DNA of 9,500 nucleotides from an uncultured Clostridia bacterium (GTDB lineage: Bacteria; Bacillota; Clostridia; UBA1381): the NCBI GenBank assembly GCA_910585795.1, contig CAJUFV010000157.1, positions 1 through 9,500 on the forward strand. The letters are read 5' to 3'. Position numbers and translations under genes: made by a program. A model generated the notes under the pieces. It was given only the letters and a program-made list of their open reading frames with translations, did not search any database and was not told the DNA's origin. Below, in pieces: positions 1-6,728 of the stretch; the stretch's first letter is position 1, and each line of letters opens with the position of its first letter.

Positions 1-168
1 ATATATATTGTTATAAAAAACATGAGAAAAGACTCTGAAAAAATATGTATTATACATTGCTGATATCTTAGAAGCTGAAGAATTATGAGCATATCGATAT
101 TTTTAATGACAGAACGTTGTATGTTATTTTTTTCGGACGGTTTTGTGAAAGGGGTAGTGAATATAAAT
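1..168. other. AT-rich leader before the malic enzyme gene
   Basis: No gene could be supported here. The reading frame of the malic enzyme is open back to base 85, but the extra 28 residues do not look like the family and no good ribosome site precedes base 85. A short perfect inverted repeat (ATGTAT-T-ATACAT) lies at 45-57. No convincing sigma-A promoter was found: the best pair, TTGCTG at 57-62 with AATTAT at 81-86, is weak. Transcription may start here or before the window. Confidence 0.4.
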
Positions 169-1341
169 ATGGATAAAAAAGAATTTGCGCTTAGACAGCA
201 TGAGTCATGGCAGGGAAAAATTGAGGTTGTGTCAAGAGCTCAGGTGACAAACAGAGAAGAATTATCTGTGGCTTATACACCTGGTGTGGCGGAGCCTTGT
301 ATGGAAATTTCAAGGGACGTTAATTTATCATATAAATATACTCGCAGGTCAAATCTTGTGGCAGTCATAACAGACGGAACCGCGGTGCTGGGACTGGGTG
401 ACATAGGGCCTGAGGCGGGTATGCCTGTAATGGAGGGTAAATGCGCTCTGTTTAAAATATTTGCGGGTGTCGACGCTTTTCCGCTGTGTGTGCGTTCCAA
501 GAATGTTGATGAAATTGTCAACTGTGTAAAGCTGATAGCCGGTTCGTTCGGAGGAATAAATCTTGAGGACATTTCTGCGCCTAGGTGTATAGAAATAGAA
601 AGACGGCTTAAGGAGGAATGTGATATTCCTGTATTTCATGATGACCAGCACGGAACGGCCGTTGTTGTGCTTGCTTCAGTATTGAATGCGCTGAAGGTAG
701 CAGGTAAGAATATTGCTGATATAAAAGCGGTTGTAAACGGGGCGGGAGCAGCGGGAATGGCAATAACAAGACTGCTGGTATCAAGAGGATTAAAAAACGT
801 GATAATGTGCGATAAGTACGGCTCTCTGTATAGAGGCAATCCGGAAATGAACGCTGAACAGGCAAAGCTCGCCAAGCTTACAAATCCTGATAATCTTAAT
901 ATAAGTCTTGATGAGGCTTTAGTTGGGGCGGATTTGTTTATAGGGGTATCAGCGTCGGGAATACTTACAGAGGAAATGGCTTCAACAATGGCGGATAATT
1001 CTATAGTATTCGCAATGGCGAATCCCGTACCGGAAATTATGCCTGAAGCTGCGAAAAGAGCAGGGGTGCGTGTTATTGGTACCGGAAGAAGCGATTTTCC
1101 GAATCAGATAAATAACGTACTGGCGTTTCCGGGTATTTTTAAAGGCGCGCTGGAGGTGCGCGCGACGGATATAAACGATGAAATGAAGATTGCGGCTGCG
1201 GAAGCTATTGCAGGTATAATCAGCGAAAATGAATTAAATGAGGAATACATAATTCCTGATGTCTTTGACAAGAGGGTTGCGGAAAGCGTGGCGATAGCCG
1301 TGGCGCAGGCGGCAAGGGATACCGGTGTTGCGGGAATATAA
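169..1341 (+). CDS. NAD(P)-dependent malic enzyme (oxaloacetate-decarboxylating type)
   Basis: Cytosolic enzyme that oxidatively decarboxylates malate to pyruvate and CO2 with reduction of NAD(P). The 390-residue product has the usual length of the short bacterial form. The N-terminal malic domain shows YTPGVAEPC with the likely catalytic Tyr36, and EGK with the likely base Lys91. The expected metal ligands are visible as Glu132-Asp133 (in INLEDISAP) and Asp158 (in FHDDQHGTA). The Rossmann domain begins with NGAGAAG (GxGxxG at 190-195). Asp214, at the end of the next strand (VIMCD), suggests NAD rather than NADP, which is an inference. FAMANPVPE near residue 285 is also typical. The start at 169 was chosen because conserved sequence begins shortly after it and AAAGGGG (148-154) precedes it, although the spacing is long. 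GTG at 157 is an in-frame alternative. The gene ends 19 bases before the YetA-like gene with no terminator between, so the two are probably cotranscribed. Confidence 0.93.
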   Translation: MDKKEFALRQHESWQGKIEVVSRAQVTNREELSVAYTPGVAEPCMEISRDVNLSYKYTRRSNLVAVITDGTAVLGLGDIGPEAGMPVMEGKCALFKIFAGVDAFPLCVRSKNVDEIVNCVKLIAGSFGGINLEDISAPRCIEIERRLKEECDIPVFHDDQHGTAVVVLASVLNALKVAGKNIADIKAVVNGAGAAGMAITRLLVSRGLKNVIMCDKYGSLYRGNPEMNAEQAKLAKLTNPDNLNISLDEALVGADLFIGVSASGILTEEMASTMADNSIVFAMANPVPEIMPEAAKRAGVRVIGTGRSDFPNQINNVLAFPGIFKGALEVRATDINDEMKIAAAEAIAGIISENELNEEYIIPDVFDKRVAESVAIAVAQAARDTGVAGI

Positions 1342-1346
1342 TATGC

Positions 1347-1354
1347 GGGAGGAA
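1347..1354 (+). promoter_or_regulatory. Ribosome binding site that sets the GTG start of the YetA-like gene
   Basis: GGGAGGAA lies 6 bases before GTG at 1361. The in-frame ATG at 1343 and GTG at 1325 overlap or precede this site and have no ribosome site of their own, so the GTG at 1361 is the better start. Confidence 0.75.
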
Positions 1355-1360
1355 ATATCA

Positions 1361-3967
1361 GTGTGCAGCGTTAAATTACATTGGCTTGAAAACCGTTCCA
1401 AAGGGGGCTACGTAACCTTTGGAGTGCCATGGAAAATGGGTGAAAATAGTGAACATAAGTATTTTGCTCCTTATGGCAGTGACGGAAAACAAATAGCGTA
1501 TCAGGAAAAACCTATCGCGTATTATCCGGATGGCAGTACTAAATGGAGTTCCTATACCGCAAGTATAGACACTGATACAATTGAATTGTGTGAAACTGAT
1601 TGTACGGATTTCAGCGGCAATGAAATAGCGGAAACAGCTTCGGAAATAAGAATTAATAATGGTTTATGTAATTTTGTATTTCCCAAAGAAGGAAAGACTT
1701 TGATGAAAACGCCTTATGCGGATGCTTTTTTAAAGGCAATAAAGGAGATTCGCTTTAAAAAAGATGGTATTGAAACAATAAAAACAGTACCTTATTATGG
1801 TGTGGCTGAAACGGTAACTATAGAAGATAACGGAGCGCTGAAAACTACTGTAAAAATAATAGGTGCGCACAAAAGTGATGACGGTGACAGCTTTCTGAAA
1901 TTTATAGTTAGATTTTCGGTATATTACAATGAAAAAAGCGTTAAGATTATGCATACGTTTTTTTATGACGGCAATGAGGCTTCTGATTTCATAAAAGGTG
2001 TGGGTATTAAGCTTACTCGCAGGATGAAAGGACAGTTATATAACCGTCATATAAAGATAACAGGCGATTATGGTGTAATGCATGAGGAAATGCAGATACT
2101 TAATTTGTGGCGTCCGAGACTGGGGCCGTCAATAGGTGTTCAGCCTGTACATACAAAACAGCTTGCCGGAGAAAGGATAGATATTTCTGAATTGAAAGAT
2201 TTAAGAAACGGCAATCCTGTTACAGAAGAGGAGATAGATAATGTTACAAAGTGGGATAGCTATCATTTGCGGCAAATATCTCCCGACAGCTTTGAGGTGA
2301 AAAAGCGTACCGGAAATGAAGAATGTACTTTTATAAAAGCAAATTGGGGAAAACGCTCAAAAGGTCTTATGTTTATTGCCGATGAACACAGCGGTATAGC
2401 GGTTTGTATGCGTGATTTTTGGCAAAAGTATCCGTCGTCATTGTACGCTGACGGACTTTGTACAGACAGGGCTTCTCTTACGGCGTGGATAATACCGCCG
2501 GACGCGCCGGCTCAGGATATGCGTCATTATGATACTGTTTCGCATGACCAGACTTATTATGAGGGATTCCCTGAAGTGGGCTCAAGCGCGTATGGAATCG
2601 CGAATACAAATGAAATAACAATTTATATGTATGATGATATTCCGTCTGACGAGCTACTTATGGAACAGGCAGAATATGTGCAAAAACCTCCTGTGCTTGT
2701 TGCGTCTCCGGAATATTATTACGAAACTCGTGTACTGGGTTACTGGAGTATGCCTGAAAAAGACACACCCTTGAAAGCGTGGCTGGAGGATGAACTGGAT
2801 AAGGCGTTTAATTTCTATTACAATGAAATTGAACAAAGACATTGGTATGGCTTGTGGGATTACGGCGATATTATGCATACATATGATGCTCAGCGTCATT
2901 GCTGGAAATATGACCTTGGAGGTTATGCGTGGCAGAATACTGAGCTTGTACCTACACTTTGGCTATGGTACGCGTTTCTGCGCAGCGGAAGAGAAGATAT
3001 ATTTACAATGGCTGAGGCTATGAGCCGTCACAGCGCTGATGTTGATATATATCATTTTGGAGAATTTAAAGGTCTGGGCAGCCGTCACAATGTGGTACAT
3101 TGGGGGGATTCCTGCAAGGAGCCGCGTATAGCAATGGCCGGTCATCATAGAGCAATGTATTTTTTGCTCGGAGGTGATTACAGACTGAGGGATGTATTTG
3201 ATGATGTAAAGGACGCGGATTTCTCGACAATTGCTATAGACCCTTTGCGTTATTCATATGCCGGAAGCGAAACAACCCTGCCTACACATGCGAGAAGCGG
3301 GCCAGATTGGTCAACCTATTGCTCTAATTGGTATACGCAATGGGAAATAAATGGTGATAAAAAATACAGAGACAAAATCATGGTGGGTATTGAGGATTTG
3401 AAAAAAGCGCCTCTGCGTCTTATTTCAGGAACAAATTTTGAATATGACCCTCAAACCGGACACCTTGGATATATAGGTGAAAATTCTGCGGGAGGCTCAC
3501 ATCTTGCGATATGTATGGGCGGTCCTCAGACCTGGTTTGAGCTGGCAGATTTGCTGGGTGATAAGGAATTTAAGGATATGCTAATTCAATATGGCGAATT
3601 TTATTTTCTGACGCCTGAAGAGAAACGGAAAGCCGCTAATAATCTTATACAGGGTGAGGGTTTTGAATATCCGTATATGGCATCGGCAATCGCGTCATAT
3701 GCTGTTGCTGAAAAGAACAATGAAAAACTGGCGTATCAGGTCTGGCAGGTGCTTGTACATTCTCTAGCTGGTAAGGATAAGAAGGATAATTTCGATATTA
3801 ATTTTATTAAAGGTTATTTTAATACCGAAATGCTGAAAGAAATGTTCTGGATTTCCACTAATTTCACAGCCCAGTGGTGCCTGAATACCATCGTAGCCCT
3901 TGAATTGACTAAGGATTATATCCCTAAAACACTGGAAGAAGTTGAATGGGCGGACTGGGTAAAATAA
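1361..3967 (+). CDS. yetA: YetA-like protein, exo-rhamnogalacturonan lyase family (PL26-related)
   Basis: This 868-residue protein resembles Bacillus subtilis YetA, which shares the architecture of Penicillium exo-rhamnogalacturonan lyase: an N-terminal RIFT-type beta barrel, a central beta sandwich and a C-terminal alpha/alpha toroid. Supporting features are FGVPW near residue 20, YYPDGSTKW at 54-62, GLWDYGDIMHTYD at 497-509, GGYAWQNTE at 520-528 and SRHNVVHWGD at 574-583. The last three belong to the toroid, where the active-site groove is expected. The likely role is release of unsaturated disaccharides from the pectin rhamnogalacturonan I backbone; in bacteria this is inferred from the family. 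No signal peptide is visible, so it should act in the cytosol on imported oligosaccharides. The GTG start is set by GGGAGGAA; ATG at 1343 is the conventional alternative. It follows the malic enzyme gene closely and ends just before a strong hairpin. The catalytic residues could not be assigned by eye. Confidence 0.85.
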   Translation: MCSVKLHWLENRSKGGYVTFGVPWKMGENSEHKYFAPYGSDGKQIAYQEKPIAYYPDGSTKWSSYTASIDTDTIELCETDCTDFSGNEIAETASEIRINNGLCNFVFPKEGKTLMKTPYADAFLKAIKEIRFKKDGIETIKTVPYYGVAETVTIEDNGALKTTVKIIGAHKSDDGDSFLKFIVRFSVYYNEKSVKIMHTFFYDGNEASDFIKGVGIKLTRRMKGQLYNRHIKITGDYGVMHEEMQILNLWRPRLGPSIGVQPVHTKQLAGERIDISELKDLRNGNPVTEEEIDNVTKWDSYHLRQISPDSFEVKKRTGNEECTFIKANWGKRSKGLMFIADEHSGIAVCMRDFWQKYPSSLYADGLCTDRASLTAWIIPPDAPAQDMRHYDTVSHDQTYYEGFPEVGSSAYGIANTNEITIYMYDDIPSDELLMEQAEYVQKPPVLVASPEYYYETRVLGYWSMPEKDTPLKAWLEDELDKAFNFYYNEIEQRHWYGLWDYGDIMHTYDAQRHCWKYDLGGYAWQNTELVPTLWLWYAFLRSGREDIFTMAEAMSRHSADVDIYHFGEFKGLGSRHNVVHWGDSCKEPRIAMAGHHRAMYFLLGGDYRLRDVFDDVKDADFSTIAIDPLRYSYAGSETTLPTHARSGPDWSTYCSNWYTQWEINGDKKYRDKIMVGIEDLKKAPLRLISGTNFEYDPQTGHLGYIGENSAGGSHLAICMGGPQTWFELADLLGDKEFKDMLIQYGEFYFLTPEEKRKAANNLIQGEGFEYPYMASAIASYAVAEKNNEKLAYQVWQVLVHSLAGKDKKDNFDINFIKGYFNTEMLKEMFWISTNFTAQWCLNTIVALELTKDYIPKTLEEVEWADWVK

Positions 3968-3983
3968 TTATGAAAAAATAAAG

Positions 3984-4022
3984 AAATCCTCTGAATGGAT
4001 TTAAAATTCATTCAGAGGATTT
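3984..4022. terminator. Bidirectional intrinsic terminator between convergent genes
   Basis: A hairpin of about 18 bp: 14 perfect pairs (3984-3997 with 4009-4022), then a G-T pair and three A-T pairs around a three-base loop. A T-rich run follows on the + strand (from 4020). On the - strand, the A-rich run before 3984 reads as a T-tract. It therefore serves both the YetA-like gene and the metallophosphoesterase gene, whose stop codon begins four bases away. Confidence 0.9.
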
Positions 4023-4025
4023 ATA

Positions 4026-4913
4026 TTATTTATAGTAAGCTGATATGTTATCAGGACCTTCCAGAATCTGACGATTCACATATAGACTCAAATCATCCTT
4101 TGCGGAAACAGACCATTTTACAAGTGATATTTGTCCGTTGCTTATTTCTATTCCTGTTATGCTTCTGGGATGAACACAGCTCCCATCGTTGAAATACAGT
4201 CCGCTTCCTGGGCGGGAATATGCTGGTCTGTGCGTATGTCCGGCTATAAGCATAAGCTGCTGTGATTCAGCATATGCGGAAAGCTTTTTTTCTATGGCTT
4301 CTTTCCGGCTGTGAGTGCGCGCCGCACCTGTGGGGGCGGTAAAGCCTATTAATTCAAGAGGACGCCAGAAATATCGTACAAGAAATCTTGCTACAGGCCA
4401 TATAGTATCATTAAGGAAATTGCCCTGATGTCCGTGGACGAGCAGAAGTCTGTCTTTTGTGTCTATATTTTCCAGAATAACACCTTCGGGAATTTGAATA
4501 CCGGGGAATAACTGACATTCGCCATGGTCGCAGTATAAATTACTGAATGCTTTGCTGGTGATGTGTTTTCGGCGTTTTACAATATCATGATTGCCATAAA
4601 TCATATACAGACGGTTATCGTGATAAAATTTTGACATAATCCAGAAAATATCGCTGTGAGCAGCTATAATTGGCTGGATTTTGCGGTTTTCCCATAATTC
4701 GTCGCCATCACCGAGCTCAATATATGTGAAGCCGTTTTTGTAATAATATTCGAGCGCCGCAAAATGTAGTGTCTGATTAAGAAGAAAGTTATCGCCTGTA
4801 TTACCCTGTCCGCGGTGACAGTCGCTCATTATAATGAATTTTGAAGTGCTGTCAAACGGAATTGTTTCTGCATTATTATATGCGTATTGCAGTCTTTTGG
4901 CTGTGGCAGACAT
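4026..4913 (-). CDS. Calcineurin-like metallophosphoesterase
   Basis: A 295-residue dinuclear metal phosphoesterase. All the fold's motifs are visible in order: SDCHRG (Asp31, His33), LGDGDE (Asp69, or the nearby Asp71), YGNHD (Asn108, His109), VHGHQG (His160, His162) and AGHTH (His226, His228). The substrate cannot be read from the motifs. Candidates include phosphoproteins, nucleotides and lipid pyrophosphates as in LpxH relatives, but lipid A is not expected in this lineage. There is no signal peptide or membrane helix, so it is probably cytosolic. The start at 4913 is preceded by GAGGAA (4929-4924), which lies in the last codons of the DUF4474 gene. The two genes are four bases apart and probably translationally coupled. 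The frame stays open to 4967, but that start lies inside the upstream gene. The gene ends beside the shared hairpin. Confidence 0.9.
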   Translation of the reverse strand: MSATAKRLQYAYNNAETIPFDSTSKFIIMSDCHRGQGNTGDNFLLNQTLHFAALEYYYKNGFTYIELGDGDELWENRKIQPIIAAHSDIFWIMSKFYHDNRLYMIYGNHDIVKRRKHITSKAFSNLYCDHGECQLFPGIQIPEGVILENIDTKDRLLLVHGHQGNFLNDTIWPVARFLVRYFWRPLELIGFTAPTGAARTHSRKEAIEKKLSAYAESQQLMLIAGHTHRPAYSRPGSGLYFNDGSCVHPRSITGIEISNGQISLVKWSVSAKDDLSLYVNRQILEGPDNISAYYK

Positions 4914-4917
4914 GTTA

Positions 4918-6111
4918 TCATTCTTCCTCATAGCCCGTATAGCCGCGTTTATATTGCGGAGAATCACAGCAGTCTGAAATTTGATGTTCGTGATAGCGTT
5001 TGCAGTGCTGCTTACATAAAGTTTGATTGCATGAACAAGGCTTACATGGCGGCTCTGGTTTGCACGGCGGCTCCGGTTTACATGGTGGCTCTGGTTTGCA
5101 CGGCGGCTCCGGTTTGCATGGTGGCTCCGGTTTGCATGGTGGTTCAGGCTTACATGGTGGTTCAGGCTTACATGGCGGCTCCGGATGTTTATGATGGCGT
5201 ATAAGCTTAATTAACCATTCAAAAGCGTCAAAAAATTCTTTTGCGTATAGAGAATGCAGCATAAATTCATACAGCTCCGGTACAAATGAACGCAGATATT
5301 CTAATTTATCTAATGTATCAGAATATTTTGCTGTCGCTATTCTATAAGCACCGCAGTTTGTTTTATTGACCTGCTGAACAGAAAATGCCTGAATTTTTTC
5401 GGGAGCGGTAGGCTGCGGTGTATGCGGTTTGGTATAATGGATTGTAACGGTTTTATTTTTTACCGAAAACTCTTTTTGTTTATAACCGGTTCTGATTAAC
5501 GCGTCAGTGAATGCTTTACACATATCGCGAGTGGGGAATTTGATTTTTGCTTTCATTACCAGAGAATCGGTTTCAGAAAATTCTCCCAATTTAAATGCGG
5601 TAAGCCACCAGTGGCAGGCTTTACGCTTGAGCAGTTTTTTGCCATTCTTGAATAGAACGAAGGACATTTCTAGTTGTTCGTCATCGCTTATTGGTTCATA
5701 GAATGTTCCTGTAAATTTTTCAGAATGAATATCCTCTGATACAGTGTTATAAATACCTATTTCAGCGCCTGTAGTAATACCGTATTGACCTTTCCATAGT
5801 TCGATTAACCACCGTTTGCCGTTATAGGAAAAAGTAATAGGCTCACAGTCTATTATCATATTAAAGAATGGAGTCCCTTCGTCATACAGAGCGCAATAGC
5901 CTGTTTCTCTTTGCCAGCAGTCTTTGACTGCATAGAAATAGTCATTTTTGTAATTGTAAGCAAATCCGGCGGAATGAAGGTCGTCGTTTAACTGCTTTAG
6001 CTGTTCCGTCTTATTTGGATTTGGTTTAAAGCTTTTTATACGTATAAAAAATATTAGACCTAATACTATTAAAATAAGTGCAATAGAAGCAATTATAATA
6101 TAAGTCATCAT
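4918..6111 (-). CDS. Membrane-anchored DUF4474 protein with PEPPCK repeats and Cys-rich tail
   Basis: A 397-residue protein of unknown function. Residues 3-23 form one hydrophobic helix followed by basic residues (RIKSFK). The positive-inside rule predicts the remainder on the cytosolic side, which is an inference. Residues about 30-235 resemble the DUF4474 domain, with stretches such as GYCALYDEGTPF, MIIDCEPITF, RWLIELWKGQYGI and GAEIGIYNT. A variable linker and a helical segment (about 255-305) follow. Residues 310-357 are eight exact PEPPCK hexapeptides. The last 40 residues carry six more Cys (359, 361, 366, 370, 381, 382) and several His. The start at 6111 has AAAGGAGA (6128-6121) nine bases upstream; a second ATG follows directly. 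It lies upstream of and nearly touches the metallophosphoesterase gene, which suggests a shared task. The tail could bind metal or form disulfides. The DUF4474 call is from memory of the family. Confidence 0.82.
   Translation of the reverse strand: MMTYIIIASIALILIVLGLIFFIRIKSFKPNPNKTEQLKQLNDDLHSAGFAYNYKNDYFYAVKDCWQRETGYCALYDEGTPFFNMIIDCEPITFSYNGKRWLIELWKGQYGITTGAEIGIYNTVSEDIHSEKFTGTFYEPISDDEQLEMSFVLFKNGKKLLKRKACHWWLTAFKLGEFSETDSLVMKAKIKFPTRDMCKAFTDALIRTGYKQKEFSVKNKTVTIHYTKPHTPQPTAPEKIQAFSVQQVNKTNCGAYRIATAKYSDTLDKLEYLRSFVPELYEFMLHSLYAKEFFDAFEWLIKLIRHHKHPEPPCKPEPPCKPEPPCKPEPPCKPEPPCKPEPPCKPEPPCKPEPPCKPCSCNQTLCKQHCKRYHEHQISDCCDSPQYKRGYTGYEEE
5041..5184 (-). repeat. Tandem repeat, eight 18-base units encoding PEPPCK
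   Basis: Eight in-frame 18-base units without spacers, inside the DUF4474 gene. Every unit encodes Pro-Glu-Pro-Pro-Cys-Lys. The units differ in DNA only at third codon positions, and all six codons vary across the array. Units 2 and 4, counted along the + strand, are identical (5059-5076 and 5095-5112). It is a coding repeat, not a CRISPR array. Confidence 0.97.
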
Positions 6112-6177
6112 ATATAAAAATCTCCTTTCATAATGAATTTCCATAGTTATAATATTCATAAGAATTGAAAACGGTGC

Positions 6178-6206
6178 AAAAAGAAAGCCCCGTGCTGAGA
6201 CGGGGC
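6178..6206 (-). terminator. Intrinsic terminator of the small Cys-rich gene
   Basis: On the - strand, GCCCCGT pairs with ACGGGGC (6206-6200 with 6193-6187) around a six-base loop, followed by TTTCTTTTT. It lies ten bases past the stop codon of the Cys-rich gene and separates it from the DUF4474 gene. Confidence 0.88.
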
Positions 6207-6215
6207 AGGAAATAA

Positions 6216-6587
6216 TTACAATATATCGTCTTTTGTAATTTCAGAAATGTTGCTTTCAAAGTCTGAACAGTCACAGATACAGCAGTCACCGTCAGCAGAG
6301 CCAACTGTCTGGCCATTATGAACGTATGTTTCGCCTATCAGAACATCAGCGCCAAACGCTATGGGTATGCTTATTTTCATTTTCTGTGATACAGTAAATT
6401 CATAGCGGCCGCATACAGTTCCGCAGCAGGGTTCGCCGCCGCTATGTATTACGGGGCCGCCGCAGCATTCGATGCAGATTTGACCGCAATCAGCAAAGGG
6501 ACTTATTGATACGGGTACACATGCTGTTGTTTCATGACTTGCTGTTACCGGACAGGTTACAACATCCATAGATTGTTTGTCTTGCAC
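6216..6587 (-). CDS. Small cysteine-rich protein, possible spore-surface protein
   Basis: Not recognised as a named family. The 123-residue product has 13 Cys (12, 23, 34, 38, 41, 42, 54, 55, 59, 102, 103, 105, 107), including CC pairs at 41-42, 54-55 and 102-103. A Cys-free middle (about 60-98) looks like beta strands (YEFTVSQKMKISIPIAFGADVLIGETYV). No signal peptide or membrane helix is present. The GTG start at 6587 has AAGGAG (6601-6596) eight bases before it; GTG at 6596 overlaps that site and is unlikely. It forms its own transcription unit, with a promoter candidate at 6618-6648 and a terminator at 6178-6206. High Cys content, small size and a sigma-K-like promoter suggest a cross-linked spore coat or exosporium protein. 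That is an inference; a metal-binding role is also possible. Confidence 0.72.
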   Translation of the reverse strand: MQDKQSMDVVTCPVTASHETTACVPVSISPFADCGQICIECCGGPVIHSGGEPCCGTVCGRYEFTVSQKMKISIPIAFGADVLIGETYVHNGQTVGSADGDCCICDCSDFESNISEITKDDIL

Positions 6588-6617
6588 AATTATCACTCCT
6601 TATATGTTTTGTAATGT

Positions 6618-6648
6618 TATATTATGAAGCGGGATATTATATTGTGAA
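6618..6648 (-). promoter_or_regulatory. Candidate promoter of the small Cys-rich gene, sigma-K-like
   Basis: On the - strand, CACA (6646-6643) is followed after 16 bases by CATAATATA (6626-6618). This fits the sigma-K pattern of an AC-containing -35 and a CATAnnnTA -10. Read for sigma-A it is TTCACA, 16 bases, CATAAT, a weaker match. A start near 6611 would leave a leader of about 24 bases with the ribosome site in it. AT-rich DNA gives chance matches, so this is only a candidate. Confidence 0.45.
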
Positions 6649-6674
6649 TACTTGCGGTTAGTTATTTGTCATAG

Positions 6675-6703
6675 TTGACCTGCGCATAAAAACAGTGTAT
6701 AAT
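6675..6703 (+). promoter_or_regulatory. Sigma-A promoter of the JAMM/E1 operon
   Basis: TTGACC (6675-6680) and a perfect TATAAT (6698-6703) are separated by exactly 17 bases. Transcription should start near 6710. The leader would be only about 19 bases, with AAGGAGG at 6714-6720 eight bases before the start codon. This suggests steady housekeeping expression; no operator is obvious. Confidence 0.88.
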
Positions 6704-6728
6704 AAGTTAAAATAAGGAGGCGCTGATA

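Noticed and set aside
85..168. N-terminal extension of the malic enzyme to base 85
   Set aside because: The extra residues do not resemble the family, there is no good ribosome site before base 85, and the conserved domain begins after 169.
611..620. Strong internal ribosome site (AGGAGGAATG) within the malic enzyme gene
   Set aside because: The ATG it would serve is followed at once by TGA; the sequence simply encodes Lys-Glu-Glu.
4914..4967. Upstream start for the metallophosphoesterase at 4967
   Set aside because: It lies inside the DUF4474 gene without a ribosome site, whereas ATG 4913 has GAGGAA at a workable distance.
5041..5184. CRISPR-like array
   Set aside because: The units are contiguous, 18 bases long, have no spacers, and lie in frame within a gene.
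4887..5204. + strand reading frame rich in Met, Val and Ala across the repeat array
   Set aside because: It is the antisense shadow of the PEPPCK repeats and the end of the DUF4474 gene, with no ribosome site.
6149..6179. Sigma-A promoter before the DUF4474 gene (TTGCAC, 19 bases, TATTAT on the - strand)
   Set aside because: The spacing is too long, both boxes are imperfect, and the -35 box runs into the T-tract of the upstream terminator. A promoter is expected in this gap but could not be placed.
6588..6596. GTG at 6596 as start of the small Cys-rich protein
   Set aside because: It overlaps the AAGGAG ribosome site; GTG at 6587 is correctly spaced.
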